Source: Taeniopygia guttata | Taxonomy: Eukaryota > Chordata > Aves > Passeriformes > Estrildidae | DNA length: 64,000 bases | Assembly: GCF_048771995.1 (NCBI RefSeq) | Contig: NC_133024.1 | Span: 21,778,001-21,842,000 of the forward strand | Reading direction: 5' to 3' | Shown: in pieces, positions 1 through 12,400 of the stretch | Position numbering within the stretch: the stretch's first letter is position 1 | Layout of the letters: each line of letters begins with the position of its first letter | The notes under the pieces: model-generated | What the model was told of the DNA's origin: nothing | The model's input: only the letters and a program-made list of their open reading frames with translations | Databases searched by the model: none | Position numbers and translations under genes: made by a program

Positions 1-298
1 TCAAACTAAATGTTCTCCTTTACAAACAGTGTCAGCTCCTTTTATCACAATGTTGGCTGCATTCTCTGCAGATACAGTGTTCATTCCTTTTATTATGATT
101 AATCATGATGACTAAAATCAGATGGATACTGTGACATTATCTGTAGTAACCCCAGCTCCCTAGCACTTTACAGTCCAGTGAGAATATCAATTTGACTGGG
201 CATTCTGCCTGTGAGCCATGACTGTGTCCAGCACCTAAAACCAAACAATTCAATTCAAAACAACAAAACAATTCCATTGCCCGGGCTACCAGTGATAC

Positions 299-481
299 CT
301 TTGGCATTGAGCTTGAATCCTCTATGTAGGATTTCCACTCAGAGCCTTCATTGCTGTACAGAAGAACATAGGTTTTCACAAAGTTTTCAGCTGACATGGA
401 CGTCACCCCCTGCGTAGCAATAGCAGTGATCTTCTTTACTGTGAGGAGATCAATTTGCAGCCACTGTTGATTGTTGTTAAA
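299..481 (-). CDS. F5: F5 coding exon 24: C2 domain
   Basis: Encodes [20 protein letters not shown] and [20 protein letters not shown], matching human NNKQWLEIDLLKIKKITAI. 183 bases, phase 0 at both ends. Bases 1-298 read as intron 24; the final exon is not in the window. Confidence 0.94.
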
Positions 482-3400
482 CTACAATTGATATGAAAGT
501 TTGTGTATTAGCAAGCATGTAAATATCTGTATTTGCTTAATGAAAAATCTTGTTCACAGTTAGTTAAAACTGTATCAAAATGCATCAAAACTGTATCAAA
601 GAAGTCCAGAAGAATAAAGCTGAGGCAAGTCACAAGCATTCTTCATGACTTATATATTTCACTTCATCACTGCAGGTAGTGTATTTGGAGTCTGAAGATT
701 TATGCTTTAATTTCCAATACACAATGAAATATAACAGAGATTTACCTCCAGTGTGTTAAAATCTAACATAATACTAATACCAAACGCTTATACAAAAGAG
801 CAGCTTGCAGCAAATCTCAAGGTGCTTTGTGAAGAAATGCAGCTCCATTTCAAAGACACAGAAGCTCACATGCCTTGCGCTGAAGGTCACCCACCCCCAC
901 ATCCACTAGGCTGCACCACCTATAAGTCAACCCAGAATGAGATTCTTTAACCCCTTAGAGACAAATATTCAAATTGCACTCATCTCCTGAAATTAAACAG
1001 GCTATTCCCACAGGGAAGTTCTGCAGACTGTGGCCCAGAGGAGACCATCCATCTCTCAAACTATGTCACTGCTGTTGCCAGAAGCTCAACAAGTTTTCTG
1101 CTGAGAAGTTGAGTGGTGATCTTCCCAAAGGATGGTTGTGAAGTGACCCTATAATGCTCAGCACTGGCCAGAGCATGCAGGAAACACCACAACCACACAG
1201 GCAGCACCAGTTTATTAACCAGCTGCCCCTGCTGCCTTTCCTGTTGTTCTCTTGTTACCTTGGCTCGCCAGGCATTTATCTTTCCATTCTGATTGAGACG
1301 AGCAAGTGAAGCATCCCATGTGTTAAACCAGGATGTCTTTGTAGATGAGGCTGTGATCTGGGTATTCTTGATCTCTCCACTTTCCATTCCAAGTGGCAAA
1401 GAGCAGCCTGTTGAGAGGAGCACTGCATCATCTCCAGTACACCCAAGTGGCCAGAGTGAAAGCAACAATGTTGGAACGGAGAAGACCCACAGTTTTAGTT
1501 TCATTTAAAGTATTAGGCAAAAAAATTGTCAGGATGGAAGCAGCTGACCAATTCTTACCATCTACTTCGCAGCCCAGAAGCTCCATGCGAAGAGTAGGCC
1601 TGTTGTAGACCTCGGTGGGGTAGAGTCTGATGTACCTAGCAATAATAGGGGGATCAATGATGTTCTCTTTTACCTCATAGGCATTGGAATTGCCTTCAAA
1701 AATCTGTTTAAAAGAAAAAAGAAAAACAGGGAAAAACCCACACATAATTTAATGCAAACATAAGTTTAGATGCTGAAAGCCTGCTCTGTTACAAATGTAA
1801 ACTTTTTTATGCCCTTAGCCCTATCCACAGTGACAGCACAGCCTATGCTGCAGGGCTATTTGAAATATCTCATGGTCCCATCTTAGCATATTTGGAAGTG
1901 TCTGAAGGGCTCAGTTTAAATAAGCAATGGGTTTTTTTTATGCAAGTCTATAAAAATACATGAGCAAAGAGGCAAAAGGAGAGGTAAAAGACAACAGGCT
2001 GGGAGTTGTACCACAGAAACCTCAGTGTAAATTGAAGGGAGCTGTAATAGGTAGGGCTGGAGCAGCTGGTGTAAGATGAACCTCTTTCAGTGTACAACCA
2101 CACTCACCACACAGGCCTTCTGCAAGCAAATCAGACAGTGCAACATTCAGCTCCTGGGACAGATCAAAGCAAGGGATGAGAAGCAGAATCTAATCCCAAA
2201 TGAGGTAAGGGCTTGATTTTTAGTTCCTGCTTCAAAAACTGCCAGGAGCTTAGGAAATAATAGTAGGGAGAGATGCCTGTGAGAAAGCCAGACTCCACAC
2301 AGTCAAGGTCACAAGGCCAGTCCAAATCCAAGTCCAGGCAGTGCCTCGCCTTACAATCTGTCTTCTAGTCCAAATTTCATTAGTTTGGTAAATGCCCTTT
2401 GGGGCTTCAAGATGTACCTATTAGGGCTCCAAAGGCCATAATTTTTCCACTCTTTCTTAACATTAAATAAGACCCACTGCATCACTCAGTGATGCTGCCT
2501 AGGTTGTTGCAAACCCCATGGCACAGACAGACCTTTCCTGTTGGCGAGCTGTCTCCTTTGAAGGTGTTCCATGTCCGTTTGTCTTTGCTGTAAACAAGAA
2601 AATACTTCTGGATGTACAAGGACTTAAAAAACTGCTTGGCTCCCTGTGTCTGTATCCCAGTGAGCAAAACTTGTCTTCGAAAGTCCACCTAGGAACAGCA
2701 AAGAGTGTTTATAAAGTCAATAATGCACAGCAAAACCCATATAATTCTTTGGCATTTTAATATGCACAACACTAACATTCTCTAAAGGAATAATAGTTAT
2801 CAGAGTATCTATCAGAGATCTATCAAATTAATGCTTTCTCATTTCATTTGTGGTTTTGCGTGTGCATTTAATTTCAGAGGCCATTTTACAGGGTTCAGCA
2901 CTGCATCACAAAGGCACCTCAAAAGACTCTGTGTGTCTGTGGTAGGCACAACTCCCCCCCGCCCCATTTTACAGATAGGTCAAGGAGCACAGAGAAATTA
3001 AAGGCTCACGCTTTTAGAAGCCACCTCTAATTTTGGATACATAGGCTGCAGAAAGGCACATGATATTCTGAAGTGCTGAAAAGCCACCACTCTTGCTAAT
3101 ACCATGTCTAAGCACTTAGCACATAAAAACAAATCTGGAATGTGGGCCCATCAGCAGTGAAACTCATTCTTTGGGACATGCCCTCCACACTTCTGCATGC
3201 TTCACTGCAGTAACCTCAGCCTCTCACCACCACAGCGCCTGTTAAATTCTTTATCTTCCCAATGTTATTTCCATCTCCACATCAGATCTCTCAATCTTCT
3301 CCCCCTACATCACTTCCACTAACTTGACAGCATGTCAAGTGTTACCAAGTCAAACGCAACAGCCACTGCTGAACTTATCTTCCAACCAATTTTAATGAGA

Positions 3401-6400
3401 TTTATAATAAATCAACTATTCTCCCCAAACTTGGGTGCAAACTGGTTATGTAGTACAAAAGTCATTGGGATGGCAGAAAAACACAGAAGTGAGGTGATTG
3501 AATGACAGAGAGCTTGAAGTCATAATTATAAGCTTAGTTTCCCTGTGAAGACAACAGAGCTTTGTCATGTGGGACAGCAGCATACAAATCAGGCAAAAAC
3601 TATCTAAATCAAGGCTTGAGGATGTTACACTTTAAATGATTACTTAACAAACATATACATACGAATATGTACTGCTAGATAGACAAAAGAAAAATAAAGT
3701 AGTAGAAAAAATTACTCCATTTATCTACAAATCTAAATTGTGAGGGTAACTGTCCAGTCAAACAGCAGCAGACACCGAGTTACCCCAGGGAAGAAGAACA
3801 GTTCATGGAATCAACAACCTTGCCACATCTTTTCAGTCTTCCCCAACAGTCTTCTCAGTGACAAGAGCAGTCTGACCTTCTAAAATAAGCTGTAGGAAAA
3901 TCATAACTCAATGATGTTGTACTTTACCTGGATCCAAGGGAGTTCTTCCTCTACTGTAGTACTCCAAGCATTGTGTGTTCCATAATTATTTAATCGGGCT
4001 AACTTAGGCTCCCAATAGTCTAGAGAGAAAATATGAATAAAGCAAGAATTTTAACATGTGTTGAAAAAACATAAACTAAGGCTATTATTAGCTTTGAGTG
4101 TGCCATTTCCCACCCCCCACCCAAAGGATTAAAAAAAATTAAGAAAAAATACAAACAAGAGACTCTAAAACCATAGTCTAGGATAATTTGGACACGATCA
4201 GCAACTGAAAGTCATCTGTACCCTGCAAAGCTTTAAAGTTGGCAAAATTACAAAAATAGTAATCTTTAAGGTAATATACTGTCTGTTAATTTGAAACCAG
4301 GGTCAAGAGTTTGCTAAACAAGTTTTGGTCCCCAGCAGGATCAGACGCAAAATGTGCTCTACATTCATGGAAGAGAGCTCCCCTGTGCATAAAAAGGTTT
4401 CCAAGTTAAACACTGGAATAGAATCTCAGAACAGCTTTCATGTCTTTATAACATTCTATAGGGAAACAAAGAAAGAAAGTCAAATAAAAAAAAAAATTAG
4501 GTTTTACAAAATAAGTAATTTATTTTTTATTTCAAGGGAAAGGATGGGCATTCTTCCATGTGTGTGTAACCTGTATACCTTGATCTGACACTGTCCATGT
4601 AAAATTCTTAGAAAATTCTCTAAGTCATGATCCCAGTTTTGTACCTCAGATAAACTTGACAAATTAAAGACTCTGTAATTGCTCTGGATGCTAGGGTTCC
4701 CAGGTCTTTCATGACAGATATATTTTGTCCTTTCACATCTCATACCACATGCAAATCTCAAAAGCTTTTTGAATGCTTGGTGTTATTTTCAAGCAGGGAA
4801 CCCAAGGGAAAAGAAGAATACTGGATTTGTTCCTGATCACCCAGCAGGCCACAGATGGAGCACTCCCTGACTCTCAAGCTTGTGTCACTGATAGCAGACC
4901 TGTGATACTTATAATATAATGATGACGACTACCTAACAGAGCTCCCAGTCTCCACTTGCAGCACTGGAGAGACTTTTAGCCTGACACTAAAAGGCACTGC
5001 TGAACTGATCTTGAAAGACATCGGGGAAGCCAAAAGAAGACTTTTGGAACTGCAACATTTTGCTGGGGTGTTCAGGGACCTTTTCAGCGATAAACTCACC
5101 TATGTGATGTGAAGCATCAATCTGCGAATCGAGTATAACTCCACTTGCCAGGCCCATTGGAATCCTGCACTCTGAAGGGAGCACAGTAAGTGTGTTGTTA
5201 AAGAAAATGAGGGCTATTCCAATATACAGTCTGGTGAAATCTAAGTCAACATCACTCAGGACAATAGTGTAATTCTAGTGCACTATTAATTATAATAATG
5301 GTTATTATTATTACCTAGTAATTCAATAACATCACTCTCTTCCCAGAGAAGTCTAAATTAATCTCTGCAATTTCTCTCAACACATTAATCCACTGGTCAC
5401 TGTAGGGAAACCTCAAATTCAAAGCTAGCATGCTAAAGGAATAAACATAGTGTGCTAAATAATTCAAAGCTAGCATTGCTGGAAGCTAAAAATTTTTTCT
5501 AGAACAAATTTACAGTAACCACACCACCATGTACTTAAATGTGGATAATTTCCAAAGTTTTTTTTTTTTTTTTTTTTTTTTTTTTGCAGAACAATCTCTC
5601 AAATTTATTTCTAGTGATCCTGAAAGGGTAGAGAAGACTTCATAGCTTGACTTTCCCAGCCAAAAAAACACTGTAGTTCATACCTTTCTCTATAACCAAA
5701 TAGGATGTCTGCATTCCTGCTTGCTGGTATTCCCCCACTTCAGTGTCTAAAAGCCACCAGCCAGGTCTCTGTGGTTTCATTTCAATTGTTCTAAATGAGC
5801 CTTGAAAAAAAGGAAATGAAATATATCAGAAATATTTGCATTACAAGGTTGATGTCAGTGACGGTGAATTTTAAACCAAACACCTTCCTACGACCTAATC
5901 CAGAAAATTTAAATACACAATGCAATAAGAGCAGTAACTTCCACCAACTCAGTGATTTTTTTTTTTCTTAGCAAGCTAGTTCTAGTTGGAGACTGAGATT
6001 GGAATCAAGTAGCCAGATCAAAACCCAACCTTTGCTGATGGTGCACAGTTCAAAACCTTGGCTGCCTGTACATAACAACAGATATCTGCATGTTAACTAC
6101 AGTGCTGAACAGTGTAGTGAACAGTGTTTATTACATAATGCAGGGATGTGAAGTCTGTGGTGCTGGTTATGATTCTTACTCTGGCTGTGCCAGTGTGTTG
6201 TTCCAGTAATGAAAAGAAGCCAAAAGTAGAAGTAGGAAAATTAGAAGTATGGGCCCTCTCTGCATGCCCCAGGAGTGTCAAGGATTGAGCAGGAAGCAGA
6301 TATGGTTTCAGTTTCTTGATGCACTTTTTAGAAAGCACAGGACATGTCCTCATTGCTTTTCTTACATTCCTAGTTGCTGCAGACAATTCTTCAGGTAATT

Positions 6401-9400
6401 CCAGCTAATTCTGGTTCACATTTTAACAAAAATATGTAGATTTCACAGTGAAAAGCACTACCTTAAAAATAATGAAATGAAATAGTGAATAAACTACCCC
6501 TACTGTTCACTAAAACTCCTAGTATTCCAAGCCAGTCCCATTATTTTGATCTCATTGCTGTCTGTTTTTTCCTTGAACCCTTGTAGCTGGCAATACAAGC
6601 TTCATAAGTGCTGTTGATTGCACACTGGCACTGCTGACGGTGATGAGACAGAAGACTTCATCCTGCAGTCTAATGAATACTTACAGCCTATTTCTCCCTG
6701 GAGAAAGGATAAGAATTCTCCTAGGGCTCACAGTTGTTCTTTCTGTTCTGTATCACTTACCCGGACGTTAAAACCCCCAAACTCTCACCATATGGAGACC
6801 TTTAAATTGGTGTGATAATGACAGACCGCAAAGGTCACCCCTTAGAACTTACTCTGCTCTGATGCTTACCTGGGAGCAGAGTGTATGTACCAAGCTGATG
6901 CTCTGGCTCTCCTTGTTCTATGAAAGTCTGTCCATGAAAATGAACAACATGAATATCTTTTGGCCCACCCATATTCATCAAGTGCCATCGGACTGTTTCA
7001 CCTTCATACATCCTCAAGCCTTGCAAATTGTAGGTAATCCCATTAATGGCTGAAAAAAAGATTGTTAGTCAGGAAAACTGCCCACAAAACTGGTCTCAAA
7101 GTACTAGAAACTAATTATTGAAATTACCAAAATATTTAATGAAGCAATGCGCTTGGGAAAACCATATTTTTTGTGCAACACACTTTATGGTCTATGTACA
7201 TCAATACAGAAAATCCAGGGAGCTCACCAGAAGATTTGAGAATAGCTTGGTAGCAACATGACAGCCAGGAAAAGATTTAAATGTAAGATGGGAATATCGG
7301 GCCCAAAAGAAAGGGCAGCTATCCAAAACTCTTTCTGCAGCTCCCAATTCCACAGGCACAACTGACATACCTCTATATCCACAGAGGGGTGTATGAAGGG
7401 CTGTCCTACAGCTGCTTTAAATTCCTCATTAGAACTACCTGATTTGTCAAATTATTAAAATATTGTTAAATTTCTTGCAAGAAGTTGTCAGGGTACTAGC
7501 TTCTTATTGCAAAGAAGACCTCTTTGTTTATTTTTTTCTTTTAATATGGTAGGAATATGTATCCGAATACAATAGAGAAGTTTTCTGTTGAAAGTTTCAG
7601 TCTAATATGTCCTTTCTTAATTTTAATAGCAAATTTCCCATCATTGCTAATTTTTACATGTAAACCCATGACTACTATGGGTACAATGGATAACAACAAA
7701 AAAAAAATACACATAACTAATATGTGGGATTTACGCATGTTGAAAAGAACTGTGAGTTGAGATACTTCCCGACACCTTTCCCTCTATCCCAATAAACTGC
7801 ATATTTGGGAAAATGAAATAAGTACCATAAAATTTGTGGCATTGCTGCATTTCTCGTGTCTTCTCATTACAAGGCCTTCCAGAATGTTTGTCAAAGTACC
7901 AGCTTTTCTCTTCATCAAAGACCATAAAAAGCAAGAAGAAGTCTCGGGTATACGTTCTGCTGCTGTTTGATTTGCTGAAGGATCCTTTTTCACAGATCAG
8001 TATTGGCCCAATCAAACCAGACTGAATGTCTTTCTCCTAGAAGGTAATAAACTCATGTTTAAAGGTATTTGGATTTCCCAAAAGATGTTAAAAAAACCCT
8101 ATAGCACTCTGCAGGAATGCATCAGCCCATAAAAATACAAAGTAAGGTCCTAGAATTACTGCTCCCTTCTATCTTTACTCTCCCCTGCTCAGTCTACCAG
8201 AGTTGCCCAGTTCAAAGTCTTCCATACCTTATCTCCTGCTTTAGCTGAATGCAAGAGATTAAACATCAGATGGGAACATTAAGCCCAAAAGAAAGGACAG
8301 CTATCAATAAATGTGTTCTGCAGCTTGCACTTCTACAGCCATGCATCATTTGGAGATACTCAAAACCCAGATGAACACTGGTCCTGGACAAACTACTCCA
8401 GCCAACACTGCTTGAGTTGCAGTGGTGGACTGAATGATCTCTGGTGATGCCTACCAACACAAGTGTTTCTATGATTCTGTGATCAACCCCAGCAACACCA
8501 CCACTTCTATTTTCATTCCCTTACCAGGTTTAAATCAGAGTAGTAGATCCAGGACCGACAAGCTGCTCCTGACTGCAAAGGGCCCGATCGCTGGCTTGCG
8601 TACCATACATATATGTAGCTGTTATTTGGCTGAACTTCATCTTCCTTAAACCAAGCAGTAGATTCATCATCATAAACGCTTCCCTCAGAGGACTTTTCAT
8701 AGAGGACTCCATGGGCATGGAGGGAATATGGTCTGGATGCCAGATTCTTAAAATGAACCTAAAAAACCCAAAATATATTCTGTTCATCAAACTCAGGCCT
8801 GAAGTCCCAACACACTAAATTCCCATGACCTCAAACCAGGTCAAGATTTGCATAAAGATTACAGGCTACATTGTACATGGAAAAGCCACCAGAGAGAGCT
8901 TTTGACATCTCCATGCAGTCTCCACCTTTGAAGCAGGTAGTTAATGAAAAATCTGAAAGCACATGTTTAGCTCCCTGTCTTCCAACAAGGTGAGGCTCCC
9001 AGCACATTTACTGCTTCCCCTCATACCTGGAGCTGCTTAATTACTGCCCTTAGTTAGCAGGGAAATGGGGAGTTTCTGCCTCTTAGCTTTCCTGCAGACA
9101 TTACAATATAGTAACTCTAGACCTCTGTATGTATCATTCTTGCTGAAATCTGTGCTTCCCAATTGTCCCATAGAAACACCAGGATGGTGTTTATTTACCT
9201 CTCCTTAGAGAATAATGCTCCCAAGCTACACAATCTTTTTCTTCTCTTACTTATGATTTAAACATAGTTTGGTGAGTTCCTATTGCACACCACTCCTACT
9301 GAAATAAGCAGAAAGCACTGAGATCTATTCTCCTTATCTAAGTCCATCGTTGTGTGTTGGAAGACTGGATGAAGAAGGATGAGAAATTTTACAGCAGTCT

Positions 9401-12400
9401 GCTTCCTAATGCAAATATACCACAGTGTCACCAGGGACATGGTTCCTCTTCATCCTTGTTGATAGTTCTAATAAAATCCTGCACACTTACACAGCAAAAG
9501 TTTTTAGAGGAAATTATATATTTTCCCAAAAAGTTTATAATATTCTTGAACACATATGTACTAATTTTTGAGTTTAGAAAACTCATTTTTCATTAACTTT
9601 AAATGTAAATCTTATTTTACAGTAGATCAATGAGCCAGTATTTAGTGCTGGGAAACATAAGAAAGAAAAACAGAATTTAATTTGCTGCAGACAGGAGAGA
9701 AAAAAGATGTGTTTCTTTGAAACACATCACACTGTTCACAAGTTCACAGTGCAACTCGTATCTTTGAAAACTGTTTCCCCTTCATTGTATTTTAAAAATT
9801 TGTGGTATTTTTAGATCCATTATGTCACTCTCCAAGATCACTGTAAGAATCTTTCCTGCACACACAATCAAAACATTGACCTACTAAGATAACATCGTCC
9901 ACTTCAGCCCGAATAACTGGCCCCAGGATGCCAAGATGTTCTGTATATTCATCTTCATCCTGAAGAGTCGAAAAGGTACTGTCTGTATAGCTCTGGAAAA
10001 TCACCTTATGTCTGCTGCCATCTTTACAGGTTTTGTCATTCCTCATTGCACTGAAAGGAAAACCCCAATTAAAATCCCACACAGGGAATCAGAAATATTA
10101 GCTTTGATAAAACCTGAGAACTCATACAGCAGAAACATTTTAGAATTCTGTGAATAGAAAGAATAAACACTCAAACGCCTTCAAACTGTGTCAAGGAAGG
10201 TTTAGATTGGATATTAGCAAAAATTTCTTTACTAAATGGGTTGTTCAGGGTAGTGGTTGAGTCCTGGTCTCTGGAAGTGTTTAGAAGATACGTGGATGTG
10301 GTTCTGAGGGACACGGTTTAGTGGTGAACCTGGCAGTGCTGGGTTAAAGGTTGGACTCAATGGCCTTAAAGGTGTTTTCCAACCTTCTGTGACTCTACAA
10401 AATGAGTGTCAGATGGTTCTGAAAATCACGGCTTGCAACATTTAAGCAATTCAAGTTCTACAGGTATATAAGAGATCCCTCAACCATTTGGTAAACTATC
10501 CCTAAAAAACTCCAACAAGTCTCTCAAAATCCATCTAAGCCTTATCTTCCTTTTATTCTTAGCCTTAATAATCTTAATTGGAGTTTGGCTGAGTGTAGTG
10601 AGCCTATCACCTACACTGTACTGTCTCTCAGATCTTTACATCTGATAATACCTGCATTTTGCATCACAGATCTGGTGTGGTAAAATAAGTTTTTAGACAT
10701 TCAAACTGTTGTTCAGGTCTTAAATAGAAGCATTGAAATGCTATTATAATTACCTACAAATCTTGCTTTATTATAAATTCTGCAAAATCAAAAAATGTAA
10801 TCTAAGTTCATAGAAGAAATGCTGGGTTACAGCTCTTCAATACACTGAAACAGGATATGCCACGAGCTCTGTTAAATTCACTGGAACTATGAAGATCACA
10901 CCAGCTGAGGATGAACACCTCTGGAGAGACCTATATAGGGGTCTAAGCATAAAAAAGTTCTTGATTTTGCAAGTGCCCAAAGAAACTGTCTTGTTTCTGC
11001 TATTTTTGGAAGTGCCATTTATATGGACTGAGATAAAGCAGGAGTAAGTAATGAAAAAGTGTTATTTTTATTTCCATCAAATTAAATGAAAATTCAGTTT
11101 GAGAAATAATTTATGTTTGGAGATTCATTTTGCATAATGAAAACATTCTTGCTCCTGTTTTGGCTGCTTTTGATAAAAATCCAAAGTTGTGCAAGTTTTG
11201 GTTCAGATTTTTGATGAAAATGACAAGGAATTCTATGCCTTGTTGGGTGAGCACTGATCCTAACCTGTATCAATTAAGAGATTAAGAGAGTGAATTTTTA
11301 GTACAGTGTTTCTCTCAGTATATTCCCACATATTCTTTGCTGTGGCACAGTAGCCAGTCTTGCCTGTCAAAATGTAAGGAAATCCTTCAAACCTAGGATT
11401 CAGTCACCTTCTGATTTCTCTAAGCAGCAGTAGCAACAATAATACTTTATTCAGCTTTGTTTTTACTCTGAATATAAGGCAGTCACCAGTGTGGTTAAAA
11501 AACTTGCAGCTTTCATATAATTTTTAATACTGCAGTCTTGTGAATTTGTAGAGTGCTGCTATCCCATTTTCCAGCAGAGAACTGAGACACCAGAACCATT
11601 TCCTGCTAGTGCTAGAAACTGATTTCATCCGCCTATAAGCACACCCCATTCTAGATTCCATCAATTAGTCCATTAAATTCCTGGAAAGACTTTGCACAAG
11701 GAGGCCTCTGTTCTGTGTACACATACCAAGAACAGAAGCACAAAGTAAAACATTCAAGTATAACAAAACAAGCTGCAAGATTCCCTCTTATAAAACTCCA
11801 GGTGAGTTTTATAACTGATGTATTAAAGACTGTTACTAATGAGTCTACCAAAGGGGGGTTAAGAAAAAAAAAAAAAAAAAAAAAAAAAAGAGTTCTTAGC
11901 TGTGCTGTGCTTGATTACAGCGATCTCACTCTGATATTTCTAAGGGGTGTGAGTCTCCTGCAGAAAATACTTACGGTTCTGCCACTGAAATGTCAGAAAT
12001 CAGATGCGTATTACAGACGCTTTTAATTTTATCAACATGTGAATCAACATTCTGCAAGGTTTCATGATGGTGTGCCAAATGAAAGCAAATGATTTAGGCA
12101 AACCTTTTCTTATATCCTGCATAGTTCCAGCAGACTTCTTTAGCTGCAATGTAGTATCTCCTCTTGTTGCCTCTGCTGCGCAGGTAATGCTCAGCAATGT
12201 CATCCGGGTCACGCTGCCTACTGATGTTCACCTTGGGGTCTGTCATGTAGGGGTCATCAAAGCTCACATAATGGTACTCGTACTCCCCACCCGAGCTCTC
12301 ATCGCTGTAGGATTCTCCTATCACGTAGTCGTAGTCTCCATCTGCTCGGGGAAGGCCGATGGTGATGGATGGCCTGAACTGCTGCGGGGTGAGGCTGTCA

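Noticed and set aside
11861-11889. Poly(A) run as the tail of a processed pseudogene
   Set aside because: No gene-like sequence precedes it and no target duplication is visible.
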